A stretch of DNA of 64,000 nucleotides from Collinsella sp. (GTDB lineage: Bacteria; Actinomycetota; Coriobacteriia; Coriobacteriales; Coriobacteriaceae): NCBI GenBank assembly GCA_019419585.1, contig DXZQ01000004.1, positions 1-64,000 on the forward strand, in the 5' to 3' direction. This document shows positions 55,267-64,000 of this stretch, in pieces. The notes beneath the pieces were generated by a model. The model saw nothing but the letters and a program-made list of their open reading frames with translations, was not told the origin of the DNA and ran no database searches. Position numbers and translations under genes: made by a program. How positions within the stretch are numbered: position 1 is the stretch's first letter; every line of letters starts with the position of its first letter.

Positions 55267-55974
55267 CTACTCCCACTCCTGCTCGTAGATGTTGAGTGAC
55301 TTCACGTACCGCCCCTGGGCGCCCATGATGTCGCGGACCAGACGCAAGAAGAAGCTGATGCACGAGGTGTCAAAGCCATCCTGCAGGTCCTCCGGATGCA
55401 CCGCACCAGGCCCATCGACCGCCGTGTCACTCAGGCGTGCGATGTCATACAGATAGAGTTGTCCCGCCGTCAGCCAGACATCGTCGACGCAGGCGAGGCG
55501 CACCGCAATCGCTCCGTCGCTCCAATGCTCCTTTTGCACGATATGCGGGTCGTAGACATCAAAGCGACGGTCGGTGCGCGTGTCCTTCAGCGCGACCATA
55601 CCAGTCGCAGGATCCTTGTCCAAAATGCCAAAGCGCGAGAAATACTGCGTGTCGCGTACCTGCTCGAGCCGCTTGAGCGAGGCAGGCGAAAGCGATGTCG
55701 GCGGCTCTTCAACATACAGCTCGAGCAGCGTCTTGCCATGGCGATAGGGGCGCTCGAAGAGCAGCCAATCGGTAAATGCCATGTTGTAGGCCATGATTTC
55801 GTTTTGAGAAGGTTCCTCGCAATAGCTGAGCCACGGATCGACGATAATCTCGAACTGCTCGCGCGCCGGCTCCAGAAACTGAAACTTCCGCAGCATCCAA
55901 AAATGGGCCATGTCGGCAATATCGTTGCCGACGGCTTCAGCCAGCTCTGCTCGGTCAAAAACTTGGTCAGTCAT
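55267..55974 (-). CDS. Conserved-looking hypothetical protein
   Basis: 235 aa, soluble, acidic. No family recognised. Many aromatic residues (HFWMLRKFQFLEP, YNMAFTDWLLFERPY) and a middle segment GILDKDPATGMVALKDTRTDRRFDVYDP suggest a compact domain comparable to bacterial SEC-C-less, TPR-free regulatory proteins, but this is not a claim. GGAGGATGCC precedes ATG 55974. Codon pattern equals that of neighbours. Same strand as the nuclease gene, with unit D between. Confidence 0.7.
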   Translation of the reverse strand: MTDQVFDRAELAEAVGNDIADMAHFWMLRKFQFLEPAREQFEIIVDPWLSYCEEPSQNEIMAYNMAFTDWLLFERPYRHGKTLLELYVEEPPTSLSPASLKRLEQVRDTQYFSRFGILDKDPATGMVALKDTRTDRRFDVYDPHIVQKEHWSDGAIAVRLACVDDVWLTAGQLYLYDIARLSDTAVDGPGAVHPEDLQDGFDTSCISFFLRLVRDIMGAQGRYVKSLNIYEQEWE

Positions 55975-56327
55975 GGCATCCTCCTCAAACTGATGAACCT
56001 CAATTTGAGCTTACGAGGAGGGTGGGCAGCCACTGTCGGCACGGGTAAAATAGGCCTCCGGCTGCAAACCAGATGCTAACCAAACACTTGGCGGGACACT
56101 TGACCGAATATGCGCGCCGCAAAGAAACGGCAGGTAGACATAGACAGCCGACCCGCCATTTTAAGCCAAACGCCCGCTGCCACCACAGAAACAACAGGTG
56201 GCCACAGCCCAAGAAGTCGGCAAATGAGCACCCACACGTCGACAAACGAGCAAATCGCTCGCAAAGAGTGTCCCCAACGACTAGACAAAAAATGACTAGT
56301 CATTGGGGACGTTCTTAAATGACTACT
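55975..56327. other. Intergenic region upstream of the hypothetical gene
   Basis: A 353-bp spacer containing a dispersed inverted repeat: GTCCCCAACGACTAG (56270-56284) and CTAGTCATTGGGGAC (56296-56310), 14 of 15 pairs; the right part (56294-56316) is identical to 28800-28822. Nothing else gene-like is seen. Confidence 0.7.
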
Positions 56328-57809
<1,482 letters not shown>

Positions 57810-57814
57810 GGCAC

Positions 57815-60800
57815 TTACGCCTCCTTCTTGGTCGAAGCAACAGGGCTGGCAGCCACGGACGCAGCGCCCGCAGCACCGCCCGCAGCACCGCCCGCAGCAT
57901 CGAAGCGAGCGACATCCGCAGCGCTCGCGCGACCGGTCACGATGTCAAACGCCAGCTCCTCTGCCTGCGCATGCGTCTTGCCGACGGCCTCGGCGGCGGC
58001 GACAATCGCCAGCACACGCTCGTACTCGGTCGGAATGACCTTCACGAAGTGCTTGCTCATCGTCTCAAAGCTGTAGAGCAGCTTGATGCCGCGCGGGCTC
58101 TGCGTCGCGTCCACGTGCTCTTGGATGAGCTCGCGAATCTGCGCCAGCTCGCCGGCCGTCGGGGCCTTGAGCTCAACGCTCTCGTGGTTCACGCGGGCAT
58201 CGAGCGTGCCGTACTGGTCAAAGACATAGGCCACGCCGCCCGTCATACCGGCGGCGAAGTTCTGCCCGACCTCACCCAGGATAAGCGCCAGACCGCCCGT
58301 CATGTACTCGCAGCCATGGTTGCCGCAGCCCTCGACCACCACGGTGGCACCGGAGTTGCGTACGCCAAAGCGCTGGCCGGCCAGGCCGTTGATGAAGCCA
58401 CGGCCGCTCGTGGCGCCAAAGAACGCAACGTTGCCCACGATGATGTTTTCGTCGAACTTATAGGTCGCATGCGGGTTGGGGCGCACCGACACCTCGCCGC
58501 CCGAAAGGCCTTTGCCAAAGTAGTCGTTGGCGTCGCCGCACACGTTGAGCGTAATGCCGCGCGGCAGGAAGGCGCCAAAGCTCTGACCGGCCGAACCATC
58601 GCAATCGATGGTGATGGAGCCGGCGGGCAGGCCCTCGGGATGCGCCTTGGTCACCGCATTGCCCAGAATGGTGCCCACGCAGCGGTTAACGTTGGCGATG
58701 TCGGCATGGAAACGAATCGGGCGCAGGTGCGCACGGGCATTGGCCGTGTAGGGCACGAACAACGTGGAGTCGAGCGTCTTGTCGAGCTCGCTGTCGGCAG
58801 CCATCTGCGGCAGGAAGTGGCGACCGTCGGCACCCGGAATATGGGCACCGAACTCGCAGGTCGCGCTTGCCAGCACGGGCGACAGATCCAGCAGGTTAGC
58901 CTTGCGGTTGCCCGGCACCTCGATCTGGCACAAACACTCGGGATGGCCAACCATCTCATCGACGGTGCGGAAGCCCAGGCTCGCCATAACCTCGCGCAGC
59001 TGCTCGGCCACAAAGAGCATAAAGTGCTCAACGTGCTCGGGCTTACCGCGGAAGCCGTGACGCAGGCGGCAGTTTTGCGTGGCGATGCCGGCCGGGCAGG
59101 TATCCTGCTGACAGTCACGCTGCATGAGGCAACCCATGGAGATGAGCGGCATGGTCGCAAAGCCAAACTCCTCGGCGCCCAGCAAGCAGGCGACGGCGAC
59201 GTCGGTGCCGTCCATGAGCTTGCCGTCGGCCTCGAGCACCACGCGGGAGCGCAGGCCGTTTTGCAGCAGCGTCTGCTGGGCCTCGGCAAGGCCGAGCTCC
59301 AGCGGCAGGCCGGCATGCCAAATGGAATCGCGCGCCGCGGCACCCGAGCCGCCATTGTGGCCGCTGATCAAGATCTTGTCGGCAGCGCCCTTGGCCACAC
59401 CGGTTGCGATGGTGCCGACGCCGGCCTCGCTGACCAGCTTGACCGACACGCGCGCGCCGGGGTTGGCATTCTTAAGGTCAAAGATCAGCTCTGCCAGGTC
59501 CTCGATGGAGTAGATGTCGTGGTGCGGCGGAGGCGAGATCAGGCCGATGCCGGGCGTGGACTGACGGACCTCGGCAATCCAGGGGTAGACCTTCTTGCCG
59601 GGCAGGTGGCCACCCTCGCCGGGCTTGGCGCCCTGGGCCATCTTGATCTGAATCTCGAAGGCGCTGCACAGGTAGCGGCTCGTCACGCCAAAGCGCGCAC
59701 TTGCCACCTGCTTGATCGCGGAGTTCTTGGAATCACCGTTAGCCAGCGGGGTCTCGCGACGCGGATCCTCACCGCCCTCGCCCGAGTTGGAACGGCCATG
59801 CAGACGGTTCATAGCGATAGCCATGCACTCGTGCGCCTCTTTGCTGATGGAGCCGTACGACATGGCGCCGGTGTTAAAGCGGCGGACGATGTTGAGCGCG
59901 GGCTCGACCTCGTCGAGTGCCACCGGGGTGCGGCCGCTGGCATCAAAGTCGAGCAAGTCGCGCAGGCGCACGGCACGGCCGGTACGGTGCAGACGGGCGC
60001 TGTACTCCTTAAAGGTGTCGTAGCTGTCCTCACGGCAGGCGGTCTGCAGCAGGTAGACGGTCTGGGGGTCGATGAGGTGTTCCTCGCCGCCGAGCGGGCG
60101 CCACTTGGTCAGACCCAGCGTGGGCAGCTGATCGGGAGCCGGGCTCTTAAGGATAGCGAGCGCAGCGTCGTAGCGCTCGTTTTGCTCGCGCTCAACGTCC
60201 TCGACACCCATACCGCCCACACGGCTCACCGTGCCGGCGAAGTACGCGTTGACGAACTCCGGCGTAAAGCCGACGGCCTCGAAAATCTGCGCGGAGTGAT
60301 AGCTCTGCACCGTGGAGATACCCATCTTGGACATGATGGAGACGATACCCGCCGTCGCGGCCTTGTTGTAGTTGTCGATGCCCTGCTCGGCCGTCACGTC
60401 CAGGTCGCCGCGTGCTGCCAAGTCGCGGATGCACGCATGCGCATTGTACGGATAGATGCCGCTTGCGGAGTAGCCCACCAGCGCCGCAAAGTCGTGCGGG
60501 GACACGGCATCGCCGCACTCCACCACGATGTCGGCAAAGGTACGCACGCCAGCGCGAATCAGGTGGTTGTGCACACAGCCCACGGCGAGCAGCGACGGCA
60601 CGGGCACCTCGCCCGCAGCGGCACGATCGCTCAACACCACGATGTTCACGCCGTCGCGGACCGCAGCCTCAACGTCCTCTGCAAGCTGCTTGAGCGCTGC
60701 CTGCAGCGCGCCCTCGCCCGCATCGCGGCGGTAGACGGCACGGAAACGGCGGGTCTTAAAGCCCACGCGGTCTATGGCGCAGACGCGGTCAAACTCCTCC

Positions 60801-62524
60801 TCGCTCAGCAGCGGACGCTCCAAGCGAACCAGCTGGCAGGCCGTACGGGAGTCCTCGAGCAGGTTGCCGTGGTTGCCCAGGTAGAGCGTGGTCGAGGTGA
60901 CCATATGCTCGCGAAGGGCGTCGATGGGCGGGTTCGTAACCTGAGCGAACAGCTGATAGAAATAGTCGTAGAACGAACGCGTCTTCTTGGACAGGCAAGC
61001 CAGCGGCGCGTCGATGCCCATCGAGGCGAGCGGGGCCTTGCCCTGCTGGGCCATAGGACGCACGACCTCGTCGACGTCATCCCAGTGGTAGCCGAGCTTG
61101 GCCATGCGCACAGCGGCGGGCACCTCGGCGTCCTCGGCGGACGCTGCCGCAACGGGCTCATCGAGCGCGTCAACGGTCAGCGTCTCCTCGGCAATCCAGT
61201 CGCGGTAGGGCTTCTCCTTGGCATAGCGGGCGCGCAGCTCGTCGTTGTAGATCACGCGGCCGCGGGCAAAATCGACCTCGAGCATCTGGCCCGGTCCCAG
61301 GCAGCCGCTCGTCAGGATGTTCTCGGGGCTCACCTCGATGGTGCCCACCTCGCTTGCCAGCATAAAGCGACCGTCGCGCGTCACATAGTAGCGGGCAGGA
61401 CGCAGGCCGTTACGGTCGAGGGCGGCGCCCAGCGTGCGACCGTCGGTAAAGGCGATGGCCGCCGGGCCATCCCACGGCTCCATGAGCATGGACTGGTAGG
61501 CGTCGTAGGCGCGGCGCTCCTCACTCAGGCTGTCGTTGTGGTCCCACGGCTCGGGCAGCAACATGGACGCGGCACGCGTGAGCGGACGACCGTTCATAAC
61601 CAGGAACTCGAGCACGTTGTCCAAAATCGCGGAGTCGGAACCCTCGCGGTTGATGATGGGCATCACGCGCTCAAGATCGTGCTGCAGCACGGGGCTGTAC
61701 AGGTTGGGCTCGCGGGCGCGAATCCAGTTGACATTGCCCTTGAGGGTGTTGATCTCGCCGTTGTGGATGATAAAGCGGTTGGGGTGCGCGCGCTCCCAAC
61801 TGGGTGTGGTGTTGGTGGAGTAGCGCGAGTGGACGAGCGCCACGGCCGTCTTGACGGCGGCATCGTTGAGATCGATGAAGAAGCGACGCATCTGCGTGGC
61901 GACCAGCATGCCCTTGTACACGATGGTGCGCGAGCTCATGGAGCACACATAGAAGATCTTGTCGCGCAGGGCAAACTCGGCGTCGGCCTTTTTCTCGATA
62001 GTGCGGCGGCACACGTACAGGCGACGCTCGAAGGCATCGCCGGCGGGCGTGTCGTCGGGGCGGCCCAGGAAGGCCTGCAGGATAGTGGGCATGCAGGCGC
62101 GGGCCGTCTCGCCCAGGTCGTGCGGGTCGACGGGCACCTCGCGCCAAAAGAGCAGCGGCACGCCGGCCTCGGCACAGCCCTCCTCAAACACGCGGCGGGC
62201 ATCCTCTACGCCCTTGTCGTCCTGCGGGAAGAACAGCATGGCCACGCCATAGTCGCCCTCTGCCGGCAGAATCTGACCGCACTTTTGAGCCTCTTTACGG
62301 AAAAAGTGATGCGGAACCTGGAACAGGATGCCGGCGCCGTCGCCGGTGTTCTTCTCGAGTCCCGTACCGCCGCGGTGCTCCAAGTTGACCAGAATGGACA
62401 GTGCGTCGTCCAGAATCTGGTGATGGCGCTCACCGTTGATATCGGCAAGCGCGCCGATGCCACATGCATCGTGGTCGAATTCGGGGCGATAAAGGCCCTG
62501 CTGCTGAGCGGAATCTGCCTGCAT
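57815..62524 (-). CDS. gltB: Glutamate synthase large subunit GltB
   Basis: 1569 aa. Glutaminase domain with N-terminal cysteine Cys21 in DHDACGIGALADI, so a 20-residue propeptide is likely cleaved. The central and FMN domains show the usual PPPHHDIYSIEDLAELI and AKPGEGGHLPGKKV segments, and the [3Fe-4S] cysteines in CLMQRDCQQDTCPAGIATQ. The C-terminal glucan-like beta-helix has GGxxYV type repeats (MTGGVAYVFDQ). A 30-aa Ala/Gly-rich tail (AAGGAAGGAAGAASVAA) is extra. GGGGAGGATCGCG precedes the ATG. Together with GltD it makes two glutamates from glutamine and 2-oxoglutarate. Confidence 0.97.
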   Translation of the reverse strand: MQADSAQQQGLYRPEFDHDACGIGALADINGERHHQILDDALSILVNLEHRGGTGLEKNTGDGAGILFQVPHHFFRKEAQKCGQILPAEGDYGVAMLFFPQDDKGVEDARRVFEEGCAEAGVPLLFWREVPVDPHDLGETARACMPTILQAFLGRPDDTPAGDAFERRLYVCRRTIEKKADAEFALRDKIFYVCSMSSRTIVYKGMLVATQMRRFFIDLNDAAVKTAVALVHSRYSTNTTPSWERAHPNRFIIHNGEINTLKGNVNWIRAREPNLYSPVLQHDLERVMPIINREGSDSAILDNVLEFLVMNGRPLTRAASMLLPEPWDHNDSLSEERRAYDAYQSMLMEPWDGPAAIAFTDGRTLGAALDRNGLRPARYYVTRDGRFMLASEVGTIEVSPENILTSGCLGPGQMLEVDFARGRVIYNDELRARYAKEKPYRDWIAEETLTVDALDEPVAAASAEDAEVPAAVRMAKLGYHWDDVDEVVRPMAQQGKAPLASMGIDAPLACLSKKTRSFYDYFYQLFAQVTNPPIDALREHMVTSTTLYLGNHGNLLEDSRTACQLVRLERPLLSEEEFDRVCAIDRVGFKTRRFRAVYRRDAGEGALQAALKQLAEDVEAAVRDGVNIVVLSDRAAAGEVPVPSLLAVGCVHNHLIRAGVRTFADIVVECGDAVSPHDFAALVGYSASGIYPYNAHACIRDLAARGDLDVTAEQGIDNYNKAATAGIVSIMSKMGISTVQSYHSAQIFEAVGFTPEFVNAYFAGTVSRVGGMGVEDVEREQNERYDAALAILKSPAPDQLPTLGLTKWRPLGGEEHLIDPQTVYLLQTACREDSYDTFKEYSARLHRTGRAVRLRDLLDFDASGRTPVALDEVEPALNIVRRFNTGAMSYGSISKEAHECMAIAMNRLHGRSNSGEGGEDPRRETPLANGDSKNSAIKQVASARFGVTSRYLCSAFEIQIKMAQGAKPGEGGHLPGKKVYPWIAEVRQSTPGIGLISPPPHHDIYSIEDLAELIFDLKNANPGARVSVKLVSEAGVGTIATGVAKGAADKILISGHNGGSGAAARDSIWHAGLPLELGLAEAQQTLLQNGLRSRVVLEADGKLMDGTDVAVACLLGAEEFGFATMPLISMGCLMQRDCQQDTCPAGIATQNCRLRHGFRGKPEHVEHFMLFVAEQLREVMASLGFRTVDEMVGHPECLCQIEVPGNRKANLLDLSPVLASATCEFGAHIPGADGRHFLPQMAADSELDKTLDSTLFVPYTANARAHLRPIRFHADIANVNRCVGTILGNAVTKAHPEGLPAGSITIDCDGSAGQSFGAFLPRGITLNVCGDANDYFGKGLSGGEVSVRPNPHATYKFDENIIVGNVAFFGATSGRGFINGLAGQRFGVRNSGATVVVEGCGNHGCEYMTGGLALILGEVGQNFAAGMTGGVAYVFDQYGTLDARVNHESVELKAPTAGELAQIRELIQEHVDATQSPRGIKLLYSFETMSKHFVKVIPTEYERVLAIVAAAEAVGKTHAQAEELAFDIVTGRASAADVARFDAAGGAAGGAAGAASVAASPVASTKKEA

Positions 62525-62708
62525 CGCGATCCTCCCCTAGATATTTAGACAGTCAGTTGAATAGGCATAGTAGGAGCATCGTCGGCCCGTTGTGTTTCCC
62601 ACCCGTTTCGAAACAATCGCGTAACGCACGCCCTACGAGTGGACACCGCCGACCTCAAGGGCGACAACATAGGCCCCAAGTTCGGCCTGTTAGCTCACCA
62701 CTTCAAAC

Positions 62709-62845
62709 ATCTCAATCTGTAACAGGAGGAACCGATTTTGGCGCCTAGATGTTACAGATTGAGATTTTCTGCGGGACGGTTTTGGTTTGTCTCGATCTGT
62801 AACACGAAGGGTCGGTTTTGGCGGCAAACTGTTACAGATCGAGAC
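62709..62845. repeat. Palindromic 80-bp-period array E (2 units)
   Basis: Units 62709-62765 (arms ATCTCAATCTGTAACA / TGTTACAGATTGAGAT) and 62789-62845 (arms GTCTCGATCTGTAACA / TGTTACAGATCGAGAC), gap 23 bases. Both are perfect palindromes, although their arms differ at two positions; the substitutions are compensated on the other arm. Confidence 0.95.
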
Positions 62846-62902
62846 AATTCGGCAGCCCCCTTTCACCATCCCATTCAAATACAACAATTTTGTTAGTCTT
62901 GG

Positions 62903-62931
62903 TTAACTTTTAAGCTTAAAACGGGTATCCT
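62903..62931 (+). promoter_or_regulatory. Promoter and palindromic operator of the Nramp gene
   Basis: TTAACT (62903-62908) and TATCCT (62926-62931) 17 bases apart, with the perfect palindrome TTTTAAGCTTAAAA (62908-62921) in between. Such placement fits a metal-dependent repressor (MntR/DtxR type), which is inferred only from the gene controlled. Confidence 0.5.
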
Positions 62932-62967
62932 TTGCGGCGTCAAGCAAACGGCACACAGGAGCGCACC

Positions 62968-64000
62968 ATGCTCAACCATCTCAAACAACACTTTGGCTCC
63001 CGACGCACCGGTGGTCACGGAGGCCTAGACATTGCGCGGCATATCGGCCCCGGGCTGCTCGTGACCGTCGGCTTTATCGACCCGGGCAACTGGGCCTCCA
63101 ATATGGCCGCGGGCTCGCAGTTTGGCTACGCGCTGCTGTGGATCGTCACGCTGTCCACGATTATGCTCATCGTGCTGCAGCACAACGCGGCGCACCTGGG
63201 TATCGCCACGGGCGCCTGCCTTGCCGAGGCCACGACACGTTACCTCCCCCGCTTCGTCGGGCGTACGGTGCTCGCCAGTGCCTATCTCGCGACCATCGCC
63301 ACCGCCATGGCCGAAGTCCTGGGCGGCGCGATTGCCCTTCAAATGCTCTTTGGGCTGCCCGTGCGCGCGGGCTGCGTCATCGTGGCGGCAGTATCGATGG
63401 CGATGCTCATGACGAGCTCCTACAAGCGCGCCGAACGCTGGATCATCGCCTTCGTGGGTGTGGTGGGACTCTCGTTTTTAGCAGAGCTCGCGCTGGTCAA
63501 AGTCGACTGGCCGCAAGCAACCGCAAGCTGGATCATCCCCAGCATGCCTGCCGACTCGGCAACGATTATCGTGAGTGTCCTGGGTGCGGTCGTTATGCCA
63601 CACAACCTTTTTCTGCACTCCGAGGTCATCCAATCCATGCACTTCGAAGGCCAAGGCGAGCAAGTTATCGAAGAACGTCTGCACTACGAGCTCTTCGACA
63701 CGCTCTTTTCGATGGGCGTGGGCTGGCCAATCAACTCGGCCATGGTCATCCTGGCCGCAACGACCTTCTTTGCGCACGGCATGGTCGTAGACGACCTCGC
63801 CGTCGCAGCGGCCACGCTCTCCCCCATCTTGGGCCCGGCGAGCTCGACCATCTTTGCGGTAGCGCTGCTGTTCGCGGGACTATCGAGTAGTGTGACGGCG
63901 GGTATGGCGGCGGGCACCATCACCGCGGGCATGTTCGACGAGGAATACGACATACACGACCGACATTCCTCGATCGGGGTGGCGGCCTGTTTCGTCGGCG
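62968..64000 (+). CDS. Nramp family divalent metal transporter (5' part, cut by window edge)
   Basis: 344 codons present, open to the window end. Proton-coupled Mn(II)/Fe(II) importer. First helix carries DPGNW (residues 38-42) and the sixth helix region VVMPHNLFLHS (about 208-218), the two metal-binding helices of Nramp proteins; about nine membrane helices are visible. AGGAG precedes ATG 62968. The metal ligands D, N and the M-P-H pattern are intact, so manganese transport is likely. Confidence 0.93.
   Translation, partial: MLNHLKQHFGSRRTGGHGGLDIARHIGPGLLVTVGFIDPGNWASNMAAGSQFGYALLWIVTLSTIMLIVLQHNAAHLGIATGACLAEATTRYLPRFVGRTVLASAYLATIATAMAEVLGGAIALQMLFGLPVRAGCVIVAAVSMAMLMTSSYKRAERWIIAFVGVVGLSFLAELALVKVDWPQATASWIIPSMPADSATIIVSVLGAVVMPHNLFLHSEVIQSMHFEGQGEQVIEERLHYELFDTLFSMGVGWPINSAMVILAATTFFAHGMVVDDLAVAAATLSPILGPASSTIFAVALLFAGLSSSVTAGMAAGTITAGMFDEEYDIHDRHSSIGVAACFVG

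Larger units (their letters stand above)
62525..62967. other. Divergent intergenic region between gltB and the Nramp gene
   Basis: 443 bp. Contains array E (62709-62845), the Nramp promoter region (62903-62931) and, nearer gltB, about 180 bp with no recognised element. Confidence 0.7.

Overview
The window looks like a GC-rich, anaerobic, fermentative Actinomycetota chromosome of class Coriobacteriia, most likely Collinsella. This is inferred from gene content: two PTS glycoside operons with LicT-type antiterminators, a ferredoxin-type [FeFe] hydrogenase, a lactaldehyde-reductase-like alcohol dehydrogenase, an EFR1-type flavodoxin/ferredoxin, AddAB, GltBD, and an actinobacterial DnaE with an intact-looking PHP metal motif. 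No rRNA, tRNA, CRISPR array, prophage or transposase gene was found. Both edges cut genes: a SWIM/SNF2-type helicase at the left and an Nramp metal transporter at the right.

Layout. 1-4847: SNF2-type helicase N-terminus and dnaE. 4996-9209: a beta-glucoside PTS operon on the minus strand (promoter, RAT/terminator, licT, second RAT, IIBC, GH1 6-phospho-beta-glucosidase, terminator). 9385-16200: addB-addA recombination nuclease. 16369-20453: YerC-type TrpR-like regulator, small holin-like membrane protein, Rrf2 regulator divergent from cysK, mnmA. 20462-25371: HTH-HipA-like fusion kinase, M42 peptidase, fucO-like dehydrogenase, YoaK-type membrane protein. 25622-29027: YgiQ radical SAM protein, CPBP protease, solitary DinJ/RelB antitoxin. 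29244-35322: minus-strand operon of a NuoF/GltD-type flavoprotein, [FeFe] hydrogenase, lipoprotein solute-binding protein and a fused ABC permease-ATPase. 35509-40231: alpha-glucoside PTS operon (promoter, RAT/terminator, IIA, frameshifted licT, IIBC, GH4). 40347-43977: EFR1 ferredoxin, a MITE-like element, DEAD-box RNA helicase. 44648-47873: FHA protein and a frameshifted membrane Ser/Thr kinase. 48287-51484: copper operon copA-copZ-csoR. 51631-55974: zinc-ribbon membrane protein, amidohydrolase, PD-(D/E)XK-like nuclease, hypothetical. 56328-62524: gltB-gltD. 62968-end: Nramp transporter.

The most unusual signal is a family of intergenic arrays (five sites, 14 units). Each unit is a 57-bp interrupted palindrome with conserved 16-bp arms (GTCTCGATCTGTAACA and its complement). 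Units repeat at a strict 80-81 bp period, so 16-mers of alternating orientation lie about every 40 bp. Arms covary between units. The arrays bracket the FHA-kinase pair and the nuclease gene. They are CRISPR-like in regularity but not CRISPR.

The two PTS operons share an antitermination design in which the 3' half of a RAT-like element is also the 5' arm of an intrinsic terminator. Only the alpha-glucoside locus carries a IIA gene, so IIA may be shared. All functional calls come from reading motifs and remembered family features; no database search was run.
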